Source: Mytilus edulis
Lineage: Eukaryota > Mollusca > Bivalvia > Mytilida > Mytilidae
Direction of reading: 5' to 3'
DNA length: 64,000 nt
NCBI RefSeq assembly: GCF_963676685.1
Contig: NC_092349.1
Span: 81,170,604 to 81,234,603, forward strand
In this document: positions 19,301-28,034 of the stretch, in pieces
How the letters are laid out: the number at the start of each line of letters is the position of its first letter
Numbering within the stretch: position 1 is the stretch's first letter
Position numbers and translations under genes: made by a program
The notes under the pieces: generated by a model
What the model was told of the DNA's origin: nothing
Database searches by the model: none
What the model saw: only the letters and a program-made list of their open reading frames with translations

Positions 19301-22161
19301 TGATGAATAGTTTCATTTATCAATGTCTTATAGATCTGTTTTCCCTGTGAGCATTATAAATAAAAAAAATAAACATAAATATATTTATTCATAGGTTGTT
19401 ATCCTTGTCAAAATACTCAAATAATGTTGATAAAAAAAGATGCATTTTTTTACATCTAGTAAATAGTTTTCTCGTTTGATTTGTTTTCTATCCAACCTGT
19501 CATGTGGGTAACTTCTATAGCAAATCACAGGCTATGGGTTTTCTCATTGTTAAAGACTGTACAATGTCTAGAACTGAATACATCCACTTCATCATGTAAG
19601 TTTAGTGGATTGACCTCAATTCATTTTTCTCATACTTTAAATAGTTCATCTATAGTAAATTGTTTTCTTAAACAAATTTTTCATGTCAGGGCCTTTTAAA
19701 GCCAACCACATGGTATGGTTTTTTTCTCATTGTTGAATTTCATATGGTTGCCTATAACTGGTCACATCCACTTTATTCGAACTTTGATGGATAGTTGTAT
19801 CATTAGCAATCATACCACATCTCCTTATTTTTAAATAGAAAAGAAAATTGCCAAAATTAACCTCTTGGGTCACTAATTCCTTGTACAGTTTTGGCTGTCT
19901 AGCTTTTAGGGCTTCACAAAATCCCTGCGCTGAAACTTTACATTCCAACAGTAATCCATTTAACCACCGCAAAAGGTCAATGTGGAATGCCAAACGAGGA
20001 TGTTTTGGTGAAGAAGCCCATAAATTAAACCTCAGCAAAGTTTCAGCTTCTTCCTCGCATGTACAGAATTGGACTGTCCTCAAATGCTGTCTTCCTGTAA
20101 AAAAAAATTACAAATTTTATATTTTATATTTATATTTTTTATCAAATTAGTTCATTTTGATGGTCATTAGTTCATAGAAATATAAATCCAGCAATAATGA
20201 CAAGTTGTATATTAGATTAAATATATTGTATGAAAAAGAAAAACACTTTAAAAGCACATTTTCTAAAAAACTGTGTGCTATAAACAAAGTTTGTTGTGGC
20301 AGCCTTCTTGAATTCCAATTAAAAAAAAAGGCCAGCATTAGATTTGCTGATAACCATCAACCACTTTTATAATGAGTTTGGCTTCATTCTTCCTGGTTAG
20401 ATTAAGTTATACTTAAAAGGCATGTCAGCATTTTACTACAGGTTCTGACTTTTATACAACACATGTGTTACTAACTATAGCTTATATAATTACAAAGTAT
20501 ACTATAATGAAAATCAAACTTGTCAAAACTACAAAAATAATATTTGTCACAATTCCAGTCCTCTTTACAAGAATATTAAATACTGCAAGATTATAATTTA
20601 TCTAAATATTCACTTGCCTTTCTCATCAACAATTACCAATTCTTTTAAGTAGCTTCTTTCACAATCAGCATGGATTTTGATTTTCCATGGTGCAGTTGGT
20701 GGTGAATACCCAAAGAAAGTGCCATGCTAAAATTAAGCAGATTACAGTGCATGTAGTATAAATAAACAAAATTATGTTCTCATTAACAAATTGGTGTTTA
20801 AAATCCCTTTCATTAATTTAAAGTGTTAGTTTATTTTTGATCTAGAATACCTGTGCAAATCTGATTTGTATTATTCATTTGCCTAAAAAAAATTTACATC
20901 TGCAAAAGCAATATCATTAAAATTTGTGCATTTGTGCGGATAAGTAATTATAATAGTTGCATCTGTTTTAGCCAAAGGGTATTTCATGTTAGTTCGCTTT
21001 ATATATTCATGTACAAATAGTTTGAAGTCAGTACAAGTTGGCTGTCATGTCATGTCTTGTTATCACATTAAAACATTTTTATACAATATTGAGGAATGAT
21101 AAATCCCACTATATATTTGTATTATGATAGTTAACACAAAATGGAACTACAGATATTCACGTCATGCCCTTTAATATTTACATTGAAAGGTTAAATTTAT
21201 ACCATGGAATGATAAAATCCCGCAGTATATTAAAAAAAAATTAGCAGTATACATGCAATGGTTTTGCTTAATTCAAGACTGTAAGACATTTAGTCACTGG
21301 TGAATTATAGTTTTATTGAAAACCATTAATCATCTTAATAATAGCTGAGCAACAAAACAACTCTTTGTTACAAAGTCAAATAAATAAGTTTACTTGCGAT
21401 GAAAAAAACAATATTTACCATCCATTTTTCAAAAATATGTAGGTGAGGATGTTTGTGTCTTTCCTCTAAACAGTCAAAACAAAGTACTGGAGTAGAAATG
21501 CAATCAATGCATCTAAATAGATCTATGGTATTGATACCACAATCATTGCAGGTCAACTCAGTAACAGCATTCTGTTCAAGACCTACAGCCACAAGCTTCT
21601 TGTAAATACCTCCCCAATTTTCCAGCCTTTGGGTCTTTGCTTTTGTATAACCTAAAAATAAAAGTCTGTAAAAACATTTTTTTTTTCCTTTGTTGTTAGT
21701 TTTGTTTACTCAAATTATTGTTAAAAGAAGTTTCTAGTCCTCTAAGTTGTATTCTTCTGTGGCATATGCATTGGTGGATCTAGGAACGTGGATATACAAA
21801 ACAACAAGTTCACTTTAGGGTAAAACATTGAAAATTTTCAGGGGAGATAATTCTAGTAAACACTATAGTTTTATAGATAATTATATATTTAAGGCCAACA
21901 TTTTTAAACCTGTAGTCAACATTTCTCGAAAAAAACAATGAAATTTGTGATAGATTTACCTGATACTTCCTCTATATCAGTAGAAGTTGAACTAGTTGGT
22001 TCTGGCTCAGTCTCAATTTTCTGCTCTTCTATAACATCTGGAATAGGTGGTACATGTAACTTAGTGTCTTCAACTTTTATGATTTTTGTCTGTTTTCTAC
22101 TCCTACCATTTTCAAATGTGTAAAAGGTAGATGGCCTACCTCTTTTCCTCATGAGAGGCAT
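9693..22161 (-). CDS. KDZ-family DDE transposase gene, 16 exons, intact 883-codon frame
   Basis: I joined 16 exons with matching splice phases: 22161-21960, 21651-21419, 20726-20618, 20094-19862, 19344-19213, 18441-18280, 17698-17562, 16600-16495, 15604-15521, 15275-15095, 14184-14095, 13280-13194, 12585-12528, 12004-11963, 11581-11397 and 10303-9693. The total is 2652 nt, 883 residues, with no internal stop. In order, the protein has a basic N-terminus (RKRGRPS) and a cysteine-histidine cluster (C102, C105, C115, C118, C125, C128, H133, H135). A CxC2-like domain follows (about 146-300, with FCTC and CSCPAC), then an RNase H-like transposase core. Inferred catalytic residues are D312 (FDADF), D428 (YDIAC) and E483 or E486 (DGEGIERLW). 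A helical C-terminus ends in an acidic tail. The family match rests on these motifs. KDZ proteins are transposases of eukaryotic DNA elements; I see no element ends here, so mobility is doubtful. The ATG follows a probable splice acceptor at 22167-22168, so a 5' UTR exon lies upstream. Confidence 0.87.
10762..11064. mobile_element. MITE, about 300 bp, with roughly 62-bp terminal inverted repeats
   Basis: The left end starts 'aaaaaagtattgcaacactt' and the right end finishes 'gaagtgttgcaatacttttt'. Matching continues inward for about 62 bp, including 'gaaaacaatgta' and 'atgacatgaatt', with few mismatches. No coding frame. It lies in KDZ intron 15. Confidence 0.82.
11083..11371. mobile_element. 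Two adjacent hairpin-forming MITE-like repeats in KDZ intron 15
   Basis: The first has 'ttgtatagcaatataat' at 11083 and its complement at about 11231-11248. The second has 'agggttattgcataaata' at 11252 and its complement at about 11350-11371, with an inner 'gcactcgcaagctcgtgc'. Both are non-coding and could be one composite foldback element. Confidence 0.6.
11397..11581 (-). CDS. KDZ gene exon 15 (residues 619-681)
   Basis: It encodes LEKQLMIFEKKHHSIRPTPT, LILAKEKERKLNLNAI and SERQYLLRLMRKYA, a charged, helical, probably coiled-coil segment. Acceptor 'tttgcag', donor GTAAGT, phase 1. Confidence 0.8.
11963..12004 (-). CDS. KDZ gene exon 14 (microexon, residues 605-618)
   Basis: A 42-nt exon encoding SGHQSNEETSEEDK, an acidic linker. 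Acceptor 'ttattcag', donor GTAAAT, phase 2 at both ends. It could be skipped without a frameshift, so alternative splicing is possible. Confidence 0.65.
12528..12585 (-). CDS. KDZ gene exon 13 (residues 586-605)
   Basis: A short 58-nt exon encoding HLSKADEYVINLQRFFKI. Acceptor 'tttttag', donor GTAATC, phase 2. It was identified by phase and by its similarity in style to the helical C-terminal part of the family. Confidence 0.72.
13194..13280 (-). CDS. KDZ gene exon 12 (residues 557-585)
   Basis: It encodes ELEIKDDTVMEWIEEEKRAV then LSPNNSDST. Acceptor 'attttag'. I chose donor 'acat|gtaggt' (phase 1) because it keeps the next exon open; the alternative GT 4 nt downstream would run into a stop in exon 13. 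Confidence 0.75.
13380..13840. mobile_element. MITE with 'tggtccgagtacacagttat' inverted ends
   Basis: About 20 bp at the left end is an exact reverse complement of the right end ('ataactgtgtactcggacca'). The roughly 460-bp element carries no coding frame. It lies in KDZ intron 11. Confidence 0.75.
13845..13915 (+). mobile_element. LINE 3' tail with (ATTC)n end
   Basis: 'tctctgtagctatgttctag' then 'tatgagaataaaatg' then 'attcattcattcat'. It matches the tail of the truncated LINE at 28035-28835 ('tctgtaactatgttattta', 'gagaataaag'), but ends in a different tetranucleotide. It sits in KDZ intron 11 beside the 13380-13840 MITE. Confidence 0.6.
14095..14184 (-). CDS. KDZ gene exon 11 (residues 527-556)
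   Basis: It encodes GEVLVMKIKRTIQLMETT then KVALREILATVP, an amphipathic helical region typical of the end of the KDZ core. Acceptor 'actacag', donor GTATGG, phase 1 at both ends. Confidence 0.82.
14725..14990 (+). repeat. Mytilid dispersed repeat M1 in KDZ intron 10
   Basis: A forward copy with 'atataggaagatgtggtg', 'caacacggagcc', 'caccgaacaacaagct' and 'ttactagtgt'. It is nearly the reverse complement of 6505-6893 and close to 32615-32830. Confidence 0.85.
15095..15275 (-). CDS. KDZ gene exon 10 (GEGIER motif, residues 467-527)
   Basis: It encodes IIYGPRRTEGIGLTDGEGIE followed by RLWSYLGG. The G-E-G-x-E-R-x-W motif is the most diagnostic KDZ signature and holds the third catalytic acidic residue (E483 or E486). 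Acceptor 'attgcag', donor GTATGA, phase 1. Confidence 0.92.
15521..15604 (-). CDS. KDZ gene exon 9 (HCYGH motif, residues 439-466)
   Basis: A 28-codon exon in phase 0 at both ends (acceptor 'ttacag', donor GTAAGG). It encodes VTFSIPIFHCYGHSASCQ; H457, H461 and C465 match the conserved 'H.y.H...C' of the KDZ core. Confidence 0.87.
16495..16600 (-). CDS. KDZ gene exon 8 (YDIAC motif, residues 403-438)
   Basis: It continues GER-LGYAVFLIQLLL and contains HVSYDIACMLKRHIE. D428 of YDIAC is the second candidate catalytic residue. Acceptor 'ttccag', donor GTATGT, phase 0. Confidence 0.88.
17562..17698 (-). CDS. KDZ gene exon 7 (CRHDFP motif, residues 358-403)
   Basis: It encodes ECSDFQAGNDIR and then ETAVFGATCRHDFPQKFF, followed by LKHGER. 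The 'G..G..CRH' plus 'GER' pattern is a strong KDZ signature. Acceptor 'ttgtag', donor GTATTT, phase 2. Confidence 0.88.
18280..18441 (-). CDS. KDZ gene exon 6 (first catalytic strand, residues 304-357)
   Basis: A 54-codon exon, phase 0 at both ends (acceptor 'atttcag', donor GTAGCA). It carries YCFDADFQLVRKS, the expected first strand of the RNase H-like fold. D312 is my candidate for the first catalytic acidic residue, by analogy with the DGNF/DANF motif of other KDZ proteins. Confidence 0.86.
19213..19344 (-). CDS. KDZ gene exon 5 (CSCPAC motif, residues 260-303)
   Basis: An exact 44-codon exon in phase 0 at both ends (acceptor 'cacag', donor GTTATT). It encodes INETIHQFRQYIYQ and ends DDGCSCPACFE. 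The C-x-C-x2-C motif closes the CxC2 region in this family. Confidence 0.88.
19460..19838 (-). repeat. Mytilid dispersed repeat M1 in KDZ intron 4
   Basis: A reverse-orientation copy ending 'gcaatcataccacatctcct', preceded by an older diverged copy with 'gttttctcattgttaaag'. It lies wholly between exons 4 and 5, and its end is about 20 bp from the exon 4 donor, yet splicing signals and frame are kept. Confidence 0.75.
19862..20094 (-). CDS. KDZ gene exon 4 (CxC2-like domain, residues 182-259)
   Basis: It encodes the family hallmark FCTCEEEAETLLRFNLW followed by SSPKHPRLAFHIDLL, which is the CxC2 pattern of a C-x-C, an 'LL...W.P' stretch and a helical segment. The donor GTTAAT (plus strand 19856-19861) is only about 20 bp from a repeat insertion that fills the next intron. 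Confidence 0.9.
20618..20726 (-). CDS. KDZ gene exon 3, GC-type donor (residues 146-181)
   Basis: It encodes HGTFFGYSPPTAPWK and a following strand-rich segment ending VIVDEKG. The frame stays open only if the donor is the GC of 'aaag|gcaagt', because splicing there (phase 1) joins exactly to exon 4 as DEKG-RQHLR. AG|GCAAGT is the usual context for GC-AG introns. A GT lies 4 nt further but gives the wrong phase. Confidence 0.82.
21419..21651 (-). CDS. KDZ gene exon 2 (Cys/His cluster, residues 68-145)
   Basis: Acceptor 'tttttag', donor GTAAAT, ending in phase 0. It opens with a KDZ-typical lead (TKAKTQRLENWGGIY), followed by a zinc-ligand pattern C-x2-C-x9-C-x2-C-x6-C-x2-C-x4-H-x-H-x-H-x-H. 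This pattern resembles B-box or RING-like clusters found at the N-terminus of CxC2 KDZ proteins. Confidence 0.87.
21960..22161 (-). CDS. KDZ gene exon 1 (residues 1-67)
   Basis: Start ATG at 22161-22159, with a second in-frame Met at codon 4. The exon encodes a basic segment (MRKRGRPSTFY, RKQTKIIKVE) that could bind DNA or act as a nuclear signal, then a Pro/Glu/Ser/Thr-rich linker. The donor after TCAG is GTAAAT (phase 1). Upstream, 'ttctttcag' on the minus strand sits 5 nt before the ATG, which is why I expect a non-coding first exon. Confidence 0.8.
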
Positions 22162-22166
22162 AGTTT

Positions 22167-22789
22167 CTGAAAGAAGTTAGTATACATTTATCTGTCAATT
22201 ATATACCGTTCTGCTTTAATGTATTGTTTAGAGTAAACTAGAATTTTACTGATTAAAGATATCCGCAGAGAAAAACACATTCAGGATCATCACCTCAACT
22301 TTTTAAGGATTTAAAATCACAAAAATCATGATATGACTAACATTTTCAGATAAGATCTTAAATAGCCTTATTTTGACCATTTGTATACTCATATGTTAAA
22401 ATTCATTTTACCAGGCATTATTATTAACCAAGTATTTCTTATTTTGATGTTTTTCAAAGTAAAATTCTAACCAATATTTTGTAATAGTAGTCCATTAAAT
22501 TTTACCAATATCTCTAAAAACAAGAGGCTGTCAAAGGGTGCATTAGATTAATAATTGTCATGAAGTGTCATTTTTCAATCATTCAAGGATCATAGTTCAT
22601 GAATAGCAAAACTGATAGCTATTTATCTCATTTGACCTCTATTTTTGAAAATCAAAATATCAAATTGTTTTTGGATGGTTCATGAATTATTGTATGGAAA
22701 CAAATTTAGCTATACCAGCCTGCAAACTCTATGTGTGAGCAAAATATCAATAATTGGCTTTGTCATGTTTGTGAAAATCAAGGTTCTTT
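22167..22789. other. Upstream of KDZ coding exon 1; probable 5' UTR intron
   Basis: No coding frame is visible. A polypyrimidine tract and AG lie directly before the 5' UTR remnant on the minus strand (22166-22162), so this stretch is probably intron. The transcription start is not identifiable from sequence. Confidence 0.45.
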
Positions 22790-23035
22790 CTTACACACTA
22801 TGGTTGATTTTCTTCATTTGTTAACAATTTTTATACATAAATGAGGCCGTTAGTTTTCTCGTTTGAATTGTTTTACATTGTCTTATCGGGCCTTTTATAG
22901 CTGACTATGCCATATGGGCTTTGCTCATTGTTGAAGGCCTTACAGTGACCTATAGTTGTTAATGTTTGTGTCATTTTGGTCTTTTGTTGATAGTTGTTTC
23001 ATTGGCAATCATACCACACCTTCTTTTTTATATAC
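22790..23035 (-). repeat. Mytilid dispersed repeat M1
   Basis: 'gaggccgttagttttctcg', 'gctttgctcattgttgaagg', 'gtgacctatagttgttaatg' and the end 'ggcaatcataccacaccttc'. It faces an oppositely oriented copy at 23110-23270, so the two can form a large hairpin. Confidence 0.85.
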
Positions 23036-23109
23036 ATGTACAGAATACAGATTGATATTTGGATGTGCATTGATTGATATTTAAGATACATGTTTTTTTT
23101 AAATATAAA

Positions 23110-23270
23110 AAAAGAAGCAGTATGATTGCCAATGAGGCCAAATGACCCCAAAATTAACTACTATATATAAAAATAAAAAAGATGTGGTATGATTGCTAAT
23201 GAGACAACTATCCACAAAAGACCAAAATGACACAGACATTAACAATTATATGTCACTATATGGCCTTCCA
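23110..23270 (+). repeat. Mytilid dispersed repeat M1, forward copy
   Basis: 'gcagtatgattgccaatgag' is followed by a second start 'gatgtggtatgattgctaat' at about 23180, so it is a partial tandem pair. Confidence 0.75.
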
Positions 23271-23339
23271 AGCTGTTATTGGCATTAAATTAACTCTCAG
23301 TAACTTTGAGTATTCTCAGGTCTGTCTTTAATTTTCTTC

Positions 23340-23735
23340 GTTGTTGGTAGGAATGAAGGATGGATTTATACCTGCCATGTCCTTTTTTTGTTTGTGTTTT
23401 ATGTTTTTCTTTGATGAGTGAAGCCTTTTCAATAGACTTGTATAGTTTGTTCTTATGCTGTGCTGTTACACCAAACGTTCAGGGTTAGGGGAGTGTTGAG
23501 AGCTCAAAAACATTTTAAAACTTCACACATTCTTTAAGTGCCAATCAAAGGATGGGAACCTGCTATTCAATGTTTTGCTAATTTTCTTGTTATAAATTAC
23601 GTCATTTTTTTCTAATTTTCATATCCATATTTTCTCATTTTTGAAGGCAATATTGTTGCCTATAATTGCTTACATACTCTTCATTTGAAATTTGGTGGAA
23701 TGTCTCCATCCACATCTCCTTATTTTTATAGGAAA
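23340..23735 (-). repeat. Mytilid dispersed repeat M1, diverged reverse copy
   Basis: 'gatgagtgaagccttttcaa', 'cagggttaggggagtgttga' and the end 'ccacatctccttatttttat' follow the family order. Confidence 0.7.
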
Positions 23736-23761
23736 TATCTGACTACTATTGTTATATTGTA

Positions 23762-23962
23762 AATACTGTGGATTCATTATTATTCGTTGGATACAAATTT
23801 TCATGGATTTCGTGGGTACTGGTAAACAACGAAATCAAATGTCCCACGAACTGCAATTTTATGCAGACTTTGACAAAACCAAGAAATCAGATATCCACGA
23901 AAATGCATGTTTTCACCAATCCACGAAAATTGATACCCAAGAAAATAAATGAATCCACAGTA
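23762..23962. mobile_element. MITE with 'actgtggattcatt' inverted ends
   Basis: The ends 'tactgtggattcattatta' and 'aaataaatgaatccacagta' pair over about 46 bp, including 'ttttcgtggatt' on the inner side. The element is flanked by TA. Sequences of this type are common in bivalves. Two plus-strand frames across it are artefacts of the repeat. Confidence 0.8.
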
Positions 23963-24499
23963 TATCACTACAGTACTTTTTTATGTCTTTTTGATTAGTT
24001 TTCATATACTGTTTAAAAAAAAAACTTTTAAGAGAAGTTCACTTAATAATCAAAACACATTTAAATGTGTTAAACATTGAATTCTTGTTGAAACTGAATT
24101 ACATGTACATTAAATAAGCAAATCTGAAAGTATTGCGATGCCTGGCATAGTCCCTTCCTGGTTAAACATTCATTGTACTAAAACAAAATAATAACTTATG
24201 ATGGTTTTGTCTATTTAATAAATATCAAACATAATAAAAAAAAATGTGAATAATTAATTATTTTAGTGAACTCCAAGAACCATAACTCTGCACCAAATCA
24301 TCAGACTGGAACAAATTCAAACATGATCCATAACTTTGAGTTTAAATCTTGTCATATTGAACTAGATACCAATTATCAAAGTCATATCTTCAGGCATGAT
24401 GGAAACAAGTGATCAATTTTCCTAGTGCAAGGACCATATAACTCTGCACAAAATCACCAGACTGAAATAATATTGGAATAGCATAAAATGTTATTCCAT

Positions 24500-24905
24500 G
24501 ACTTTTTTTTGCTGTTTTTCATAGTATGTTCTTGGTTTGGTGCTATTACACCACTATCCCAGCATTCCCAGGTATTGGGAACTGTTGGCATCAACAAACA
24601 AGTTCAACTTCTTCAAATTCTGCATGTCAGAACCCTGTAAGTCATGCAGTGGTTGTCTTTGTTGCTGTACTAGTATATATTTATCTTTCATTATTTTTTT
24701 GGTATAATAGTTTTCTTGTTTGAATCGATTAAAATTTGGTGTTTTTCTGCCTTTTATAACGACTATGCAGTATGGATTTTACCCTTGCATGTCTTGGTTA
24801 AAGGCTGAATGGTAACCTATAGTTGTTAATTTTCTGTGTAAAATATGTTCTCTTGTGGAGAGTTGTCTCGTAAAAGCTCATTGGCAATTATACATCTTTT
24901 TATCT
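24500..24905 (-). repeat. Mytilid dispersed repeat M1, diverged reverse copy
   Basis: 'tggtgctattacaccactat', 'ctgcatgtcagaaccct', 'gtaacctatagttgtta' and 'gagagttgtctcgt' follow the order of the reverse family form. Confidence 0.65.
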
Positions 24906-25234
24906 TTTATATCAAGTAAAATAACACATACCAAAAAGACATGTTGACCATACAATAAGGCCATTCACATAATTGACTTGACACTTACATTGATATATAG
25001 TGTCTTAAAAATTAACCAGCCAAACTTTAACAATTTAATGTTAACCCATGAATACTACAAAATTGTCTCATTTTAAGACGACATCTGAAAGACAGACATA
25101 TTTACATGTACATGTACATAACTATCATAACTTGAACCAAATATAGTTCACCAATTCCTTATATTACGATAGGATCTGAATTACTGACCAAATAATAGAG
25201 GAAAAGATAACAACCTTTCAAACGAGTTTAAAGT

Positions 25235-25350
25235 TAGAGGCTCTGTGTTGAAGACCGTAGTTTGACCTATAATGGTTTACTTTTATAAACTGCGACTTGG
25301 ATGGAGAGTTGTGTCATTGGCACTCATGCCACATTTTCATATATCAAAAC
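25235..25350 (-). repeat. Mytilid dispersed repeat M1, 3' part only
   Basis: 'gaggctctgtgttgaagacc', 'tgacctataatggtttac' and 'tcattggcactcatgccaca' match the end of the 6505-6893 subfamily. Confidence 0.65.
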
Positions 25351-25519
25351 GACACTATTACTAAAGTAAGACAATATAATTAGGTCAAGTTAATTCATAT
25401 GACAACTCTCAGTGAATTCAAAATGCCAAATGTATTCTGTTTTGAAAAAAGAACATTCCGTTTAGTCATTGTTACTATAATCATGATAATTGAAAAATAA
25501 AGCAATGAATTTTACTTAT

Positions 25520-25640
25520 CATAAAATTGAGAATGGAAATTGTGAATGTGTCAAAGAGAAAACAACCCGACCAAATAAAAAAACAACAGCAGAAGGTCAC
25601 CAACAGGTCTTCAATGTAGCGAGAAATTCCCGCACGCAGA
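25520..25640 (+). repeat. Dispersed repeat M3 ('gtgtcaaagagacaacaacc' family)
   Basis: 'aaaattgagaatggaaatt', 'acaacccgaccaaataaaa' and 'ggtcaccaacaggtcttcaa'. A near-identical piece lies at 41935-42045, with reverse pieces at 58545-58620 and 10660-10725. Confidence 0.8.
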
Positions 25641-25830
25641 GGCGGCCGTTCGCTTGAATTGTTTTACATTGTCTTTTTGGGGCCTTTTATAGCTGACTAT
25701 ATGTGGTATGGGCTTTGCTCATTGTTGATGGTCGTACGGTGACCTATAATTGTTAATGTTTGTGTCATTTGGTCTTTTGTGGGTAGTTGTCTCATTGGCA
25801 ATCATACCACATCTTCTTTTTTATAGTTCA
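25641..25830 (-). repeat. Mytilid dispersed repeat M1 fused to the M3 copy
   Basis: The reverse form from 'cgcttgaattgttttacatt' to 'gcaatcataccacatcttct'. It joins the M3 copy through 'gcagaggcggccgttcg', suggesting one inserted in, or recombined with, the other. Confidence 0.75.
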
Positions 25831-26700
25831 GTGATAATGAACGCCATACTTATATCCAAATTGTACACAAGAAACTAAAATTAAAATAATACAAGACTAA
25901 CAAAGGCCAGAGGCTCCTGACTTGGGACAGGCGCAAAAAAAATGCCTATCTTTCCAACTTTTGTAAAAAAAATGTACATAAATATATATATTTACATGCA
26001 TTTTTTGTATTCATAGCTATTGGCAAAAGATATGAAAAAGAACTGTGATAAATACATTTAATAAATCATAAACAAATGAAAGATTATCACTAAAAATAGT
26101 CATTTATAATAATAATTACAATATACATCATGTACATAACATATCAATAAACTGATTATTTTCCACTTTAAAACAAGTTGAAAACAGTATAGCACATGTC
26201 TGCACAAATACATGTATACGAGTCTCTAACAACACTAATAAGTGTGTCTTTCTCCTCTTGAATAAAAGCAAAAATCGGTATCTTGGATTTATAAATAAAG
26301 ATACAGATAATTGGAACCTGTACATGTTACGTACATGTAGTTAAAAAATCACCAACAGTAAACTTTTCTAGGGATAATAATCCACCACTATGTTGATCTA
26401 AATGAAAGTAACTACAATGTACATGTATGATAACAGATTGTTTTTTTTTAATGCATTATCAGCTTAGCATAGACCAAATTGGCTGTCTTTAGGATGCTTC
26501 AATCGGATCATAAACTTGTACTAGTAATGGTCTGTTCAGTTATTAAATTTGTGGTGTCTTTAAAATGTAATATTTGAGTCTGTTCCTAATAAATGGCAAT
26601 GATTTTGTTCATCACCTGGTGATAACTCTGGAAACCTTCACAATGCTGTCACCGTTGTACCATTATATTATACTCTACTTCTTCTTCATTGTGAATTCAA
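25831..26700. other. Intergenic DNA, no gene seen
   Basis: AT-rich. At 25905-25935 there is a fragment of the 'ctcctgacttgggacagg' repeat. Otherwise nothing is recognised. Confidence 0.45.
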
Positions 26701-26863
26701 TTGTTTATTTCTCACTTCAAGTTAAAATTTCATACTTTTCCTACATGTATGTGTATATACATGATATACAGTCATGTAACTCCTATAACAATTTCTCTAT
26801 TTCAGGGTGGCTGTTCCACGGTACAAGTTAAGAACTGGTGAAAAATACTTTCTTAGGCATGAG

Positions 26864-27000
26864 CTAAGATTTAGACGACTTCTTCGATTCTTCAGTTTCA
26901 TTGAATTCAATTTCGCTTGTTAATTTATGTGTTGTGTGCATCTTTAATAACGACATGATCACTTGTAACTGAGTAACTCTCTCATCATATATTATATCTT
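26864..27000 (-). CDS. Candidate terminal exon of an unidentified gene
   Basis: Minus-strand frame reading YDERVTQLQVIMSLLKM, then TSEIEFNETEESKKSSKS, then TAG at 26866-26864. The composition (leucine-rich helix, then an acidic/serine-lysine tail) looks like a real C-terminus. An AATAAA signal lies about 160 nt further at about 26708-26703. An in-frame stop just upstream (about 27001) means a splice acceptor must lie near 26995-27000; 'atataag' is available but weak. I could not find upstream exons, and no family is recognised. Confidence 0.3.
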
Positions 27001-27850
27001 ATATAATTCTGTTTAGTTTAATACTGTCCGTATTATGTCACCTCGTAAACGTCGGACATTTTGTATGTCAATGGCACCTTTTCAATGCCAGTTTTTGCGT
27101 AAATCATGTCGTATAAACAGATGAACGTCTTGCAAATTTTGCCACAAGTGTCATCGAACATAAATATATGTGGCTTCGAAAGTTAACATTCGAAAATCTC
27201 TGGTTTTTACCATACAAACGTAAATGGATCGGACACGGAGTGAACATGTAATTTCTGCGTAATCAAGAAATAAAGAATGAATTCCAGAACAAACGACTCT
27301 TTTTTAATGGATAGAGGAAGGATACCTACGTTTACTTAAAGTCATTATAAACACATTTATTGGCGAACCCAGACCTAAACGATTTTATGTACAATATATT
27401 TATAAGCCTGCTTTCGGGGCTGCTAGTTTACTTTACACCCCCAGTTTTATAAAAAAAATGCTATGCAACTTAATGTATATATATAGTTATTATCTATAGA
27501 TTTCTACTCTGCAAGCTTTACCTCAGCTTTACATGGTGAAAAAAAAATGTTGATTCCGTTCCACGTGAACGATAACTTGACGACTCGTCATTCAATAAAT
27601 AATACCATCGTTTTCCGGCGGTTATCAATGTGTACTTACTTTAAAATTTTATTATACGGCCTACCTTTGATTTCATCAACTGGCAATATTTGCGGTTGGA
27701 TATCTGGATAATACAGTAATATATGATAATTTGAGATTTAAACCTGATTAAAATGGATGCTTCGCAGTGCAACTAGTTAAAACAAAAGTCGGGTAGATGT
27801 TGTACACGTGTTATAAATGCACGGAAATTTTTGTTATTGCTTGTATAAGA
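27001..27850. other. Intergenic DNA with scattered CpG, no gene seen
   Basis: No convincing exon. The part at 27540-27720 has more CpG than its surroundings, for example 'ccgttttccggcggttatc', which could mark a promoter, but nothing ties it to a transcript. Confidence 0.3.
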
Positions 27851-27853
27851 CAT

Positions 27854-27972
27854 TTGTTAGACCGCACGGTCTCACGGTCTTATACTTTCTTTAGTGGTTG
27901 GTTGATCGCACTGTCAAGTTTTGTTAACGATATTATCAGAATTTTGTTAGACCGCACGGTCTCGCGGTCTTA
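27854..27972. repeat. Duplicated GACCG/CGGTC palindromic motif
   Basis: Two near-identical 26-29-bp blocks lie 90 bp apart (27854-27882 and 27944-27972). Each reads 'ttagaccgcacggtct' followed by 'cacggtctta' or 'cgcggtctta', so each holds one GACCG and two CGGTC. They could be a protein-binding site or remnants of a short GC-rich repeat. Confidence 0.55.
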
Positions 27973-28034
27973 CTTTGTTAGTTATATAAGAAGACTAAAA
28001 AACCTAATATATTTCTTATAATAAAAGGTAAAAA

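Noticed and set aside
23749..23998. Two forward frames of 67 and 76 codons
   Set aside because: They translate the inverted ends of a short MITE.
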